From: Nitrospirillum pindoramense
GTDB taxonomy: Bacteria; Pseudomonadota; Alphaproteobacteria; Azospirillales; Azospirillaceae
Direction of reading: 5' to 3'
DNA length: 64,000 bases
Assembly (NCBI RefSeq): GCF_007827955.1
Contig: NZ_VITR01000007.1
Location: forward strand, 186,001 to 250,000
Shown: piece by piece, positions 40,387 to 49,409 of the stretch
Layout: each line of letters opens with the position of its first letter
How positions within the stretch are numbered: position 1 is the first letter of the stretch
Notes under the pieces: model-generated
The model's input: the letters and a program-made list of their open reading frames with translations, nothing else
Databases searched by the model: none
Told to the model about the DNA's origin: nothing
Program-made: the position numbers and the translations under genes

Positions 40387-41321
40387 CCCATGGCCAAGTA
40401 CTTCTCGCGGCGGCGGGCGATCAGGGTGCCGCCGTCCTGGCCGCGCATCGATTCCAGGCTGTCGTCGATGGCGTTGCCCAGGGCCAGGATGGTTTCCTCG
40501 CGCCGGCGGTGCGCGCCGCCGATGGGTTCCATGACGATGCGGTCGATGACGCCCAGTTCCTTCAGGTCCTGGGCGGTCAGGCGCAGGGCCGCGGCCGCGT
40601 CGGCGGCGTTGGTGTTGCTGCGCCACAGGATGCCCGAGCAGCCTTCCGGCGAGATGACGGAGTAGATCGAGTGTTCCAGCATCAGCACACGGTCGGCCGT
40701 GGCGATGGCGATGGCACCACCCGACCCGCCCTCGCCGATGACGGCGGAGACGATGGGAACGCGGGCGCGCAGGCAGGTCTCGATGGACTTGGCGATGGCT
40801 TCCGCCTGGCCGCGCTCTTCCGCACCCACGCCGGGATAGGCGCCGGCCGTATCCACCAGGGTGATGACCGGCAGGTTGAAGCGGCTGGCCAGGGCCAGCA
40901 GGCGCTGCGCCTTGCGGTAGCCTTCCGGCTTGGCCGAGCCGAAGTTGTGACGGATGCGGGTATCGGTGTCGTGGCCCTTTTCCTGGCCGATGACCACCAC
41001 CGACCGGCCGCGGAACCGGCCCAGGCCGCCGACGATGGCGCGATCCTCACCGAACACGCGATCGCCCGCCAGCGGCGTGAAATCCGTGATCAGGGCATTG
41101 ATGTAGTCCAGGCAATGCGGCCGGTTGGGATGGCGCGCCACCTGGACCTTCTGGGCCGGGGACAGCTTGGCATAGGTCGAGCGCAGCAGCTTGTCGACCT
41201 TGTCCTCAAGCTTGCGGACCTCGTCGGCGATGTTGATCCCGCCGCCATCGGACAGATGGCGGAGTTCATCGATCTTGCCTTCGAGTTCGGCGATCGGCTT
41301 TTCAAATTCAAGGAAATGCAT
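40368..41321 (-). CDS. accA: acetyl-CoA carboxylase carboxyltransferase subunit alpha
   Basis: Alpha half of the carboxyltransferase that makes malonyl-CoA for fatty acid synthesis; works with AccD. 317 aa, normal length. N-terminus [20 protein letters not shown], then [28 protein letters not shown]-like region, [59 protein letters not shown] and [12 protein letters not shown] (oxyanion glycines). Complete. The 3' end carries a 24-bp tandem duplication with two in-frame stops. Confidence 0.97.
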   Translation of the reverse strand: MHFLEFEKPIAELEGKIDELRHLSDGGGINIADEVRKLEDKVDKLLRSTYAKLSPAQKVQVARHPNRPHCLDYINALITDFTPLAGDRVFGEDRAIVGGLGRFRGRSVVVIGQEKGHDTDTRIRHNFGSAKPEGYRKAQRLLALASRFNLPVITLVDTAGAYPGVGAEERGQAEAIAKSIETCLRARVPIVSAVIGEGGSGGAIAIATADRVLMLEHSIYSVISPEGCSGILWRSNTNAADAAAALRLTAQDLKELGVIDRIVMEPIGGAHRRREETILALGNAIDDSLESMRGQDGGTLIARRREKYLAMGQKGLG

Positions 41322-41450
41322 GGGGCGGCTTACAACTGCTTGTAAGGAGGCGCGGCCGCCGGGACGGCGATCCGCACAAAGGTCGAAGCCGGCTGATTAC
41401 CATGAGCGCGGGCCAGGGGCCAGTGCTATCGACTTTAGGGATGCGCGGCC

Positions 41451-42494
41451 CTACCCCTTGCGGGGGCGGCCACCCGCGTTGCCCTTGGCCAGGGGGTGGT
41501 GGTCCTCCACCGCGCGGCGAAGGCGCTCCCCCACGACATGGGTGTAAATCTGGGTGGTGCCGATGTCGGCATGGCCCAGCATCTTCTGGACGGAGCGCAG
41601 GTCGGCGCCATGGTCCAGCAGATGGGTGGCGAAGGCATGGCGCAGGACATGGGGGCTGACCTTGGCCGGGTCCAGGCCCGCCGCCAGCGCCAAATCCTTC
41701 AGCAACTGGCCAAAGCGCTGACGCGTGAGCATGCCGCCGGAACTGCGCGAGGGGAACAGGTGGCCGGCCTGCTTGGCCTCCCGGCCCGGGGAGAAGAAGG
41801 CGGCGCGGTGCGGCAGATAGGCCGCCAGCGCATCGCGGGCCGGCGGGGACAGAGGCACCATGCGCTCCTTCCCGCCCTTGCCCTTGACCACCAGCACCCG
41901 GCCGTCGCGACTGAAGGCCGAGAGCGGCAGGCCCACCAGTTCGGACACGCGCAAGCCCGTGGCGTAGAGCAGTTCCAGCAGCGCCGCCAACCGCAGCCCC
42001 TCCGCCCCGCCCTGGGCGGCGGCGGTGTCCAACATGCGGGCCACGTCATCCTCGGACAGGATCTTGGGTAGGGGGCGGCCCAGGCGCGGGCCGTCCAGCA
42101 CGGCGGCCGGGTCGATCTCGCGCCGGCCTTCTGACACCAGGAACTTGTAATACTGGCGCAGGGCCGACAGGCGGCGGGCCACGGTACGGACGGCGGCGTT
42201 GGTGCCGTCGCGCCCCAGATGGTCCAGGTAGGCGCGCAGGTCGTCCGTGCCCGCCTGGTCCAGCGCCGGGCCCTTGTCCCCCTGCTGGGCGGCGATGAAA
42301 CGGGCCGCGTCCACCAGGTCGCGGCGATAGGCGTCGCGGGTGTTGGCCGCCGCCCCCCGTTCCGCCACCAGCATGTCGAGGAAGGCGTCCACCCCGGGCG
42401 GCAGGGCCAGGGTGGCGCCGCGCGGCCGACCGGGGGACCGCTTCCTGGAAGCGGCCTCCCCGGCGGCGGGGGCCTTTGGGACGCGCGGCGCCAT
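41451..42494 (-). CDS. xerD: site-specific tyrosine recombinase XerD
   Basis: Resolves chromosome dimers at dif together with XerC. 347 aa. N-terminal SAM-like core-binding domain after a basic, Pro-rich leader of about 40 residues. Catalytic residues are all present: Arg in ATGLRVSELVGL, Lys in KGKGGKERMVPL, His/Arg in HVLRHAFATHLL, His in LGHADIGTTQIY, and the nucleophile Tyr in QIYTHV. Position next to accA and aroK is the usual XerD place in this order, so it is not a mobile-element integrase. Starts 5 bp after the upstream gene ends. Confidence 0.93.
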   Translation of the reverse strand: MAPRVPKAPAAGEAASRKRSPGRPRGATLALPPGVDAFLDMLVAERGAAANTRDAYRRDLVDAARFIAAQQGDKGPALDQAGTDDLRAYLDHLGRDGTNAAVRTVARRLSALRQYYKFLVSEGRREIDPAAVLDGPRLGRPLPKILSEDDVARMLDTAAAQGGAEGLRLAALLELLYATGLRVSELVGLPLSAFSRDGRVLVVKGKGGKERMVPLSPPARDALAAYLPHRAAFFSPGREAKQAGHLFPSRSSGGMLTRQRFGQLLKDLALAAGLDPAKVSPHVLRHAFATHLLDHGADLRSVQKMLGHADIGTTQIYTHVVGERLRRAVEDHHPLAKGNAGGRPRKG

Positions 42495-42499
42495 GGCCC

Positions 42500-44386
42500 T
42501 CAGGGCCCGGCCAGGGCGGCGACGGCCTCCAGCGCCAAACGCCGGGCGTCGTCCTTCAGGCCGATGGCGGCCAGGGCCGACAGGGCATGAACCGTCACCG
42601 TGGGCGCGGTGCTGGCCGGGCCGGCGTCCGCCAGTTCCGCCAGAGCCAGCAGCGCCACCTCGCCCCGCCGGGGCACCGTCACCGACTGGTCCAGGCGCAG
42701 CCAGGAGGCGGCGTCGGGGATCACCCCCGGCGCCTCCGCCACGGCGGCGGTGCGGGCCAGCAGCAGCGGGTCGATCTTCTCCCCCGCCGCCGTGAGCAAT
42801 GCCAGGATGGACCCGGCGCGCAGGCGCGACGGCGCATCGGCGTCGGCCTTCACCGCGTCTAGCCATTGGGCCCAGTTGGCGCCGTCGCTGGGCAGCAGGC
42901 CGCCCAGCAACGCCAGGGGCACCAGGCGCAGGTAGGCCTGCAAGGGCTTGCCGTCGGCTTTCCCGCCGTTGGACGCCTCTTGCGCCGACTGGCGGGCCAG
43001 TTCGAACCACGGCTGGGCCAGGTCGCGCCGGTTCTGCAGCAGGGCTAGGCGGGTGGCGGCCGGGGCCAGGTCCTTCAGCGCCGGCCCGGGGGCCAGCCCT
43101 TCCAGTTCCTGAACCAGCAGGTCGCCCCAGGCCCCGGCCAACAAGCTGGGGTCGCTGACATCCACCGCCTTGGCCAGGATGGCGCCCTTCAGCGAGGGTA
43201 TCGTTTCCCCGGTCAGGGCCTGGTACAGGATGGCGCGCTGGTCGGCGCCCTGGCGCTTCTCCGCCACGCCCACGGCGTTCTTCAGATCGCTGGGGCTGAC
43301 CTTGGCCGCCTTGTAGACGGGGGCCAGGGCCGCCGCCGGCAGGGTGCCGTAGGCGGCGGCGCGGTCGCCCGCCACCAGCTTCAGCGCCGCCGGTGTGTCG
43401 GGCAGGTCGGCGACGGCGGCGGCCGCCGCCGGGTTGAGGGTCAGGATCTGGGCCGCCGGCACTTCCGCCGGCAGGCCACGGCCCATGGCGCGGGCCAGGG
43501 CCACCGCCTCGGCCGACAGGGTGGAGAAGCCCTTCAGCGCGCCCTTCTGCCCGCTGGCCGCCACCTCCGCCAGGCGGGAGAAGCCGTCATCCTTCACCCC
43601 CTGTTCCCGCATGATGTCCAGCGACAGCATGACATTGTCGGTGGACCCGCCGCGCACCTGGCAAACGACGCCCAGCATCTGGATTTCGCCGTCGTTGAAG
43701 CGCTTCTGCAGGTCCGCCATCTGGTTGCAGGCCGACCCGTCGCCGGTCAGCAGCGACAGGCGGGCCCAGGCCTCCGCCGCGCCGGCGTCGTCCAGGGCGG
43801 TGGGCAGCGCGGCCATGGCGTCGGCGTTCTTGCCGTCGCCCAGAAGGGCCAGACGTTCCAGGCGGGCGCCCAGGAAGTTACGCGTGTCCTTGTTCGCCTG
43901 GGGGGCCGTGCCGGAGGACATCAGCACACGCCCCAGCAAGGCGCGCACCGCCGGCGAGGGGCTGGAGGGCGGCAGGGACATCAGCGCCCGGTCGACCAGG
44001 CCGCGCGGACTGTCCGCCCACAGCGCCTGGCCCAGGCCCCCCTGCCCCGCGTCCAGCAGGCCGCCGCCATCCGGCGTCACCGCCGCCAGGGTCTTGACCT
44101 CGAAGGAGGATGAGCGGGGGGCGGGGGGCGTGTAGAGCGGGGCGCCCAGGGGGGTGGGACCTTGGGTCGCGCCGCCATCGGTGCCGGTTGGGGCGCCACC
44201 GGACGGCACGCCGGCGGCCGGCGTACTGGTGGACGGCGTCGCCGGCCCCTGCGGCCACAAGGGGGTGGGCGCACCCGAGGTCTGGGCCCCCGATTGCGCC
44301 AGCGCCACCGGGGCCGTCATCAGGCCGGCGGCCAGCGCCAGGCCCAGTCGGAGCGCCAAGCGGAGCTTACTGCGGGAAGCGGTCAT
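42500..44386 (-). CDS. large exported protein of unknown function upstream of xerD
   Basis: 628 aa. Signal peptide about 1-30 (LRLALRLGLALAAGLMTAPVALAQ), then about 70 Pro/Gly/Thr-rich residues, then some 500 residues of Ala/Leu-rich helices suggestive of an alpha-solenoid (for example AWARLSLLTGDGSACNQMAD, LTLNPAAAAAVADLPDTPAA). Two Cys (SACNQ, VVCQVRGG) could form a disulfide. In Rhodospirillales such a protein commonly sits between the aroK-linked small gene and xerD; its function is not known to me. Overlaps the small membrane protein gene by 20 bp and precedes xerD by 5 bp. Confidence 0.72.
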   Translation of the reverse strand: MTASRSKLRLALRLGLALAAGLMTAPVALAQSGAQTSGAPTPLWPQGPATPSTSTPAAGVPSGGAPTGTDGGATQGPTPLGAPLYTPPAPRSSSFEVKTLAAVTPDGGGLLDAGQGGLGQALWADSPRGLVDRALMSLPPSSPSPAVRALLGRVLMSSGTAPQANKDTRNFLGARLERLALLGDGKNADAMAALPTALDDAGAAEAWARLSLLTGDGSACNQMADLQKRFNDGEIQMLGVVCQVRGGSTDNVMLSLDIMREQGVKDDGFSRLAEVAASGQKGALKGFSTLSAEAVALARAMGRGLPAEVPAAQILTLNPAAAAAVADLPDTPAALKLVAGDRAAAYGTLPAAALAPVYKAAKVSPSDLKNAVGVAEKRQGADQRAILYQALTGETIPSLKGAILAKAVDVSDPSLLAGAWGDLLVQELEGLAPGPALKDLAPAATRLALLQNRRDLAQPWFELARQSAQEASNGGKADGKPLQAYLRLVPLALLGGLLPSDGANWAQWLDAVKADADAPSRLRAGSILALLTAAGEKIDPLLLARTAAVAEAPGVIPDAASWLRLDQSVTVPRRGEVALLALAELADAGPASTAPTVTVHALSALAAIGLKDDARRLALEAVAALAGP

Positions 44387-44507
44387 TGGGGATCACCCGT
44401 TCGGTGGGCGCGGAGGGCGCCGGGGAGGTGGTGGCGGCCACGACCAGGGCGGCGCCGGCACCGCCAAGGACAACCAGGGCGATCAGGATCAGAAGAAGCT
44501 TTTTCAT
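44367..44507 (-). CDS. 46-aa single-span membrane protein
   Basis: MKKLLLILIALVVLGGAGAA then LVVAATTSPAPSAPTERV and a polar end. One membrane segment (3-28) with a positively charged start, so the C-terminal tail probably faces the periplasm; it could also be a processed signal sequence. Its 3' end overlaps the start of the 628-aa exported protein by 20 bp, indicating a common transcript. Function unknown; first gene of the unit that ends with xerD. Confidence 0.65.
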   Translation of the reverse strand: MKKLLLILIALVVLGGAGAALVVAATTSPAPSAPTERVIPNDRFPQ

Positions 44508-44960
44508 CGGGGGATCGGCATCAATCGCTGAAAGGGAAAGGACGGATTCGGAAAGAAAATTGCGAGACCATCGCGGCGCAAGCAAGGCGGCAGTGCGCAG
44601 CACCCCGGTGGAGTTGAGGGACAGGCGGGGTCGACTGTGTTATGCAGTCCCCCCTAACCGTTTCCATCCGGCGCCGTCCACCAGATCGTCCCACCAGATC
44701 ATCGGGGGCAGGCTGTCACGGAAAAGCGGGGCCGGACAGATCGCCGAAGGCCGCAGGGCCAAAGGCGGACAACCGGTGTTAAGGGTTAAGAACAACCCCC
44801 GGAACGGGGCACGGCTTTAGGTCTCGGCTGTTATGGATGATACGGCAAACATGGTGTTAGCGCTTGGCACTGTAGCGTCCGGCCCCCGGGCGCGCAACGC
44901 CACCCCGATCCGCCGGGCACCGGCCGGCCAGGCCGCCATCCGTTTGGGGGGGGTGCGCTG
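44508..44960. other. intergenic region between the xerD unit and aroK
   Basis: 453 bp between divergent units. Short repeats only: tandem TTAAGGGTTAAG near 44778 and CCCCCGGAACGGGG near 44797. No gene, no clear promoter hexamers. Confidence 0.4.
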
Positions 44961-45557
44961 ATGCGCCCCACCCTGCGCCAACGCCCGCCGCGCACCCTGG
45001 TCCTGGTCGGCCTGATGGGTGCCGGCAAGACCAGCATCGGCCGCCGCTTGGCCGCGCGCCTGGGCCTGCCCTTCGTCGACGCCGACCATGAGATCGAGCG
45101 CGCCGCCGGCTGCAGCATACCCGAATTCTTCGACCGCTATGGCGAACCCGCCTTTCGCGAGGGGGAACGCCGGGTGATCGCTCGCCTGCTGGACCAGCCG
45201 CTGCAGGTGCTGTCCACCGGCGGCGGCGCCTTCATGGACGCCGAGACCCGCGCCCTGGTGCGCCAGCGCGCCCATTCCATCTGGCTGCGGGCGGAGTTGG
45301 ACCTGCTGGTGCAGCGGACGGCGCGGCGGGGCAATCGGCCCCTGTTGAAGGATGCCGACCCGCACGAGACGCTGCGCAAGCTGATGGACCTGCGCCATCC
45401 CTATTACGCCCAGGCCGACATCACCGTGGACAGCGGCGACCGCCCGGCGGAGGACACGGTGGACCGGGTGGTGGAGGCGCTACAGGCCTATCTGGACACT
45501 GACGCCGATAGCCAACCCCCGGAGACGCGGCCTCAGCCGGCCGCGGTGGAATCATGA
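44961..45557 (+). CDS. aroK: shikimate kinase
   Basis: Phosphorylates shikimate at the 3-OH, step five of the chorismate pathway. 198 aa. Walker A in LVGLMGAGKTSIGRRLAARL, shikimate-binding DADHEIERAAGCSIPEFF, FREGERRVIARLL, a GGGAFMD loop and the lid RTARRGNRPLL. Stop overlaps the aroB start (ATGA), so the two are coupled. The aroK-aroB order is widespread. Confidence 0.97.
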   Translation: MRPTLRQRPPRTLVLVGLMGAGKTSIGRRLAARLGLPFVDADHEIERAAGCSIPEFFDRYGEPAFREGERRVIARLLDQPLQVLSTGGGAFMDAETRALVRQRAHSIWLRAELDLLVQRTARRGNRPLLKDADPHETLRKLMDLRHPYYAQADITVDSGDRPAEDTVDRVVEALQAYLDTDADSQPPETRPQPAAVES

Positions 45558-46696
45558 GCCAAACCGTTTCCGCCCACACCGGCCTCGCCCGTACCGTTCC
45601 CGTCCATTTGGGCGACCGTTCCTATGACGTGCGGGTGGGCACCGGCCTGATTGAGAACGCCGGCGCCCTGGTGGCCCCCATCGCCGGCCGCCGCCCCCTG
45701 GTCATCCTGAGCGACGAGACGGTGGCGCCCCTGTACCTGGGCCCCCTGACCCGCTCGCTGGAAGCGGCCGGCGCCCGCGTCCTGGACCCCATCGTCGTGC
45801 CGGCGGGCGAGGCGACCAAGAGCTTCCACCATCTGGAGGCGGTGCTGGAAATCCTGCTGTCGCGCGGGATCGAGCGCGGCGCCATGCTGGTGGCGCTGGG
45901 CGGCGGCGTCATCGGCGACCTGGGTGGCTTCGCCGCCGCCATCGCCCTGCGCGGCATCGACTTCATCCAGGTGCCCACGACGCTGCTGTCCCAGGTGGAC
46001 AGCAGCGTGGGCGGCAAGACCGGCATCAACAGCCGCCAGGGCAAGAACCTGATCGGCGCCTTCCACCAGCCTCGCCTGGTGCTGGCCGACATCGGCGCGC
46101 TGGACAGCCTGCCCCGGCGCGAGGTGCTGGCGGGTTATGCCGAGGTGGTGAAGTACGGCCTGATCGACCGGCCCGACTTTTTCACCTGGCTGGAGGAAAA
46201 CGGCCCCGCCCTGGTGGCCGGCGACACCGCCCTGCGCACGGACGCGGTGACCGAAAGCGTGGCCGCCAAGGCCGCCATTGTCGCCCAGGATGAACGCGAG
46301 GGCGGGGTGCGCGCCCTTTTGAACCTGGGGCACACCTTCGGCCACGCGCTGGAGGCGGAAGTGGGCTATGGCGGTGAACTGCTGCATGGCGAGGCCGTGG
46401 GCATCGGCATGGTCATGGCCTTCGACCTGTCGGTGCGCCTGGGCTTGTGCCCGCCCGCCGACCTGGACCGCATGCGCCGCCACCTGGCGACCGTGGGCCT
46501 GCCCACCGGCGCCGCCCACCTGGCCAAGGGCCGCTGGACGGTGGACGCCCTGATGGCCCACATGGCCAAAGACAAGAAGGTGAAGGATGGGGGCATCACC
46601 TTCATCCTGGCGCGCGGCATCGGCCAGGCCTTCACCGCCCGGGGCATCGATCCCGAGCCGGTGCGCGCCGTGGTGGCCGCGGCGCTGGAGGCGTGA
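45554..46696 (+). CDS. aroB: 3-dehydroquinate synthase
   Basis: Cyclises DAHP to 3-dehydroquinate using NAD and a divalent metal. 380 aa. NAD-binding ALGGGVIGDLGGFAAAIALR; substrate region PTTLLSQVDSSVGGKTGIN; metal ligands Glu in GYAEVVKYGLI and His residues in NLGHTFGHALE and LLHGEAVGIGM. Starts inside the aroK stop. Followed 9 bp later by the DUF2889 gene, which may share the transcript. Confidence 0.97.
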   Translation: MSQTVSAHTGLARTVPVHLGDRSYDVRVGTGLIENAGALVAPIAGRRPLVILSDETVAPLYLGPLTRSLEAAGARVLDPIVVPAGEATKSFHHLEAVLEILLSRGIERGAMLVALGGGVIGDLGGFAAAIALRGIDFIQVPTTLLSQVDSSVGGKTGINSRQGKNLIGAFHQPRLVLADIGALDSLPRREVLAGYAEVVKYGLIDRPDFFTWLEENGPALVAGDTALRTDAVTESVAAKAAIVAQDEREGGVRALLNLGHTFGHALEAEVGYGGELLHGEAVGIGMVMAFDLSVRLGLCPPADLDRMRRHLATVGLPTGAAHLAKGRWTVDALMAHMAKDKKVKDGGITFILARGIGQAFTARGIDPEPVRAVVAAALEA

Positions 46697-46705
46697 CCCG
46701 CCCCC

Positions 46706-47284
46706 ATGCCCCTGCCCCCCGCCGCCCCGCGCAAGCCGCTACACACCCGCCGCGTCACCTGCCAGGGCTATGAACGCGCGGACGGCCTTTGGGATATCGA
46801 AGGCCACATCACGGATGAGAAGCATTACGCCTTCGACAATGAATGGCGCGGCACCATCCAGCCGGGGCAGTTCCTGCATGAGATGTGGGTGCGCCTGACG
46901 GTGGACGACACGCTGACGGTGCGCGCGGTGGAGGTCGCCACCGACAACGCCCCCTTCGCCCACTGCCCCGCCATCCTGCCCAACTTCCAACGCCTGGTGG
47001 GCCTGCGCATCGCCGCCGGCTGGACCAGCGCGGTCAAGCAGCGCCTGGGGCGCACGGAGGGCTGCACCCATCTGGTCGAGCTGTTGGGCCCTGTGGCCAC
47101 CACCGCCTTCCAGACCCTGGCCCCGGTTCTGAGCGCCCGCCGCCGGGGCGGCGCCGGCGGCCCGCCCCCGGTGCTGAACACCTGCCACGTCATGGCCAGC
47201 GATGGACCCGTGGTGCAGCGCTGGTACCCGGAGCACTACACCGGGCCGAGTGAGGAAAAGCCGGAGGATGACGGGCTGGCTTAA
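46706..47284 (+). CDS. DUF2889 family protein
   Basis: 192 aa. Conserved alphaproteobacterial family of unknown function; recognised from LHTRRVTCQGYERADGLWDI, MWVRLTVDDTLTVRAVEVAT, GWTSAVKQRLGRTEGCTHLV and the C-terminal NTCHVMASDGPVVQRWYPEH. The invariant GCTH and later Cys suggest a metal or catalytic site. Follows aroB by 9 bp. Its TAA stop overlaps the stop of bolA on the other strand (four shared bases). Confidence 0.88.
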   Translation: MPLPPAAPRKPLHTRRVTCQGYERADGLWDIEGHITDEKHYAFDNEWRGTIQPGQFLHEMWVRLTVDDTLTVRAVEVATDNAPFAHCPAILPNFQRLVGLRIAAGWTSAVKQRLGRTEGCTHLVELLGPVATTAFQTLAPVLSARRRGGAGGPPPVLNTCHVMASDGPVVQRWYPEHYTGPSEEKPEDDGLA

Positions 47285-47559
47285 CCTTGGGCCACTTCTT
47301 CCGGCGTCAGCGTCTTGAGCGACAGGGCATGGACCCGCTCGGCCAGTTCGTCCTTCAGGATGTCGTAGACCAGGCGCTGGCGTGCCACCCGCGACTTGCC
47401 GGCGAAGGCGGTCGACACCACCGTCACCTCGAAATGGGTTTCGCCGCCGGGCGCGGCGCCGCCGTGGCCGGCGTGGGCCGCCGACTGGTCGTCGACGATC
47501 AGCGTGACGGGCGCCAGCGCCTGGGTCAGCTTGGTGTGGATTCGGTCGGCATAGCGCAT
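47281..47559 (-). CDS. bolA: BolA-family protein
   Basis: 92 aa from ATG 47559 (MRYADRIHTKLTQAL); the open frame extends 9 codons upstream. BolA fold: a conserved DQSAAHAGHGG, ETHFEVTVVSTAFAGKSRVA, RQRLVYDILKDELAERVHAL. BolA proteins act with monothiol glutaredoxins in iron-sulfur handling or as regulators. His in the SAAHAGH segment is the usual cluster ligand. Divergent from the J-domain protein gene. Confidence 0.92.
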   Translation of the reverse strand: MRYADRIHTKLTQALAPVTLIVDDQSAAHAGHGGAAPGGETHFEVTVVSTAFAGKSRVARQRLVYDILKDELAERVHALSLKTLTPEEVAQG

Positions 47560-47740
47560 GGAAGGGGCCCGCGGCGGAAGGTTCATCCTACCCCCTCAGG
47601 TGCGATGCCGGGGCGACGCTGTCAATGGCGGCAAGGCGATTCGCGGCGGTCGGGACAGCAGCCCAGCTTTGCCCCGGCAATGGTGCCGTGGGCGACCCGC
47701 CGCGCTTGTCACGGCCCGGACGTGCCCCCATACTTTCGCG

Positions 47741-48316
47741 ATGCAGAAACAGCGCCCCGGATACTCCTTCTCGTTCGACGACCCGCCGCAGGTCCAGGTC
47801 AGGGCCTGCGACCACCCGGGCTGTGCCGAGGTGGGGGAGTATCGCGCGCCCAAGAACCGCAGCCAGCTGAACGACTATTTCTGGTTCTGCCTGGACCATG
47901 TCCGCGCCTACAACAAGGCCTGGGACTATTACCAGGGCATGAGCACGGAAGAGATCGAGCGCGCAATGCGCTACGACACCACCTGGCAACGGCCCACCTG
48001 GCCCATGGGGGATTGGCGCACCCGGGAACGGAACCTGCGCGACAAGATGAGCCGCGGCCACACCTTCGGCGCCGATTGGGAAGGGACGGCCAACCGCCCG
48101 CCGCCGCCCTCGCCCCGCACGCCGGAGGACGAGGCGCTGGACGTGCTGGGCCTGAAGGCGCCGGTGGAGTTCGGTGAGATCAAGCAGCGCTACCGCGAGC
48201 TGGCCAAGCAGAACCATCCCGACACGCATGGTGGCGACAAGGACGCGGAGGAGCGCCTGAAGCGCATCAACCAGGCCTACAACGTGCTGAAGGCCGCCTA
48301 CGCCGACCAGGGCTGA
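47741..48316 (+). CDS. J-domain (DnaJ-like) protein
   Basis: 191 aa. N-terminal region with conserved Cys (RACDHPGCAEVGEYRAP, FWFCLDHVRAYNKAWDYY), and a C-terminal J domain at about 125-190 with DVLGLKAPVEFGEIKQRYRE, LAKQNHPDTHGG (HPD motif) and LKRINQAYNVLKAAY. The J domain at the C-terminus is unusual against DnaJ. Co-chaperone for an Hsp70. Sits between bolA and cobS, as in many alphaproteobacteria, which suggests a link to metal or cofactor assembly; that link is inferred. Confidence 0.9.
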   Translation: MQKQRPGYSFSFDDPPQVQVRACDHPGCAEVGEYRAPKNRSQLNDYFWFCLDHVRAYNKAWDYYQGMSTEEIERAMRYDTTWQRPTWPMGDWRTRERNLRDKMSRGHTFGADWEGTANRPPPPSPRTPEDEALDVLGLKAPVEFGEIKQRYRELAKQNHPDTHGGDKDAEERLKRINQAYNVLKAAYADQG

Positions 48317-48385
48317 GCCCCCGACACCGAACCAAAACCAAGAACCAACCGTTCTGTCCGATATCGCAGGAAAGCCGACCGTCTC

Positions 48386-49378
48386 ATGTCCCAGGAAAAG
48401 ACCCCGATGAACGCCGCCTCGCTGCCCGATACCACGATCTCCGTCCGCAAGGCCTTCGGGATCGACAGCGACATGCAGGTGCCGGCCTTCAGCGCGCCCA
48501 CGGAACATGTGCCGGAGATCGACAGCACCTATCGTTTCGATCGCGAAACGACCATGGCCATCCTTGCCGGCTTCGCCTACAACCGCCGCGTCATGGTCCA
48601 GGGCTATCACGGCACGGGCAAGTCCACCCATATCGAGCAGGTGGCCGCGCGCCTGAACTGGCCCTGCCTGCGCATCAACCTGGACAGCCACATCAGCCGC
48701 ATCGACCTGATCGGCAAGGACGCCATCGTCCTGCGCGAGGGCGTGCAGGTGACGGAGTACCGCGAGGGCATCCTGCCGTGGGCGCTGCAGCACCCCTGCG
48801 CCATCGTGTTCGACGAGTACGACGCCGGCCGCCCGGACGTGATGTTCGTCATCCAGCGCGTGCTGGAGGTCGAGGGCAAGCTGACCCTGCTGGACCAGAA
48901 CAAGGTCATCCGCCCCCACCCGGCCTTCCGCCTGTTCGCCACGGCCAACACCATCGGCCTGGGCGACACCACCGGCCTGTATCACGGCACCCAGCAGATC
49001 AACCAGGGCCAGATGGACCGGTGGAACATCGTCACCACCCTGAACTACCTGCCCCATGACGCCGAGGTGAAGATCGTCCTGGCCAAGGTGCCGTCCTACG
49101 ACACGGAGGAGCGCCGGGTGCTGGTCAACGCCATGGTGCGCCTGGCCGACCTGACGCGCGCCGGGTTCATCGCCGGCGACATCTCCACCGTCATGAGCCC
49201 GCGCACGGTCATCACCTGGGCCCAGAATGCCGACATCTTCGGCGACGTCGGCTTCGCCTTCCGCGTCACCTTCCTGAACAAGTGCGACGAGATCGAGCGC
49301 GCAGCGGTGGCCGAGTATTACCAGCGCTGCTTCGGCAGCGAACTGCCCGAGAGCGGCGTGCGCGCCACCCTCGCCTGA
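48386..49378 (+). CDS. cobS: aerobic cobaltochelatase subunit CobS
   Basis: 330 aa MoxR-type AAA+ ATPase that, with CobT and CobN, inserts cobalt into hydrogenobyrinic acid diamide in the aerobic B12 pathway. Walker A in [20 protein letters not shown], Walker B in [19 protein letters not shown], sensor region in [21 protein letters not shown]-terminal [18 protein letters not shown] is characteristic of CobS. Followed 31 bp later by cobT. cobN is not in the window. Confidence 0.97.
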   Translation: MSQEKTPMNAASLPDTTISVRKAFGIDSDMQVPAFSAPTEHVPEIDSTYRFDRETTMAILAGFAYNRRVMVQGYHGTGKSTHIEQVAARLNWPCLRINLDSHISRIDLIGKDAIVLREGVQVTEYREGILPWALQHPCAIVFDEYDAGRPDVMFVIQRVLEVEGKLTLLDQNKVIRPHPAFRLFATANTIGLGDTTGLYHGTQQINQGQMDRWNIVTTLNYLPHDAEVKIVLAKVPSYDTEERRVLVNAMVRLADLTRAGFIAGDISTVMSPRTVITWAQNADIFGDVGFAFRVTFLNKCDEIERAAVAEYYQRCFGSELPESGVRATLA

Positions 49379-49409
49379 GGCGGGGCCGACGCCGAGAAGG
49401 AACGAGCCC

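Noticed and set aside
41451-42494. The tyrosine recombinase as a phage or island integrase
   Set aside because: Its sequence and place beside accA and aroK fit housekeeping XerD; no att repeats, excisionase or cargo genes nearby.
44862-44880. A sigma-54-like TGGCAC upstream of aroK
   Set aside because: The matching GC element at the -12 position is missing at the right distance.
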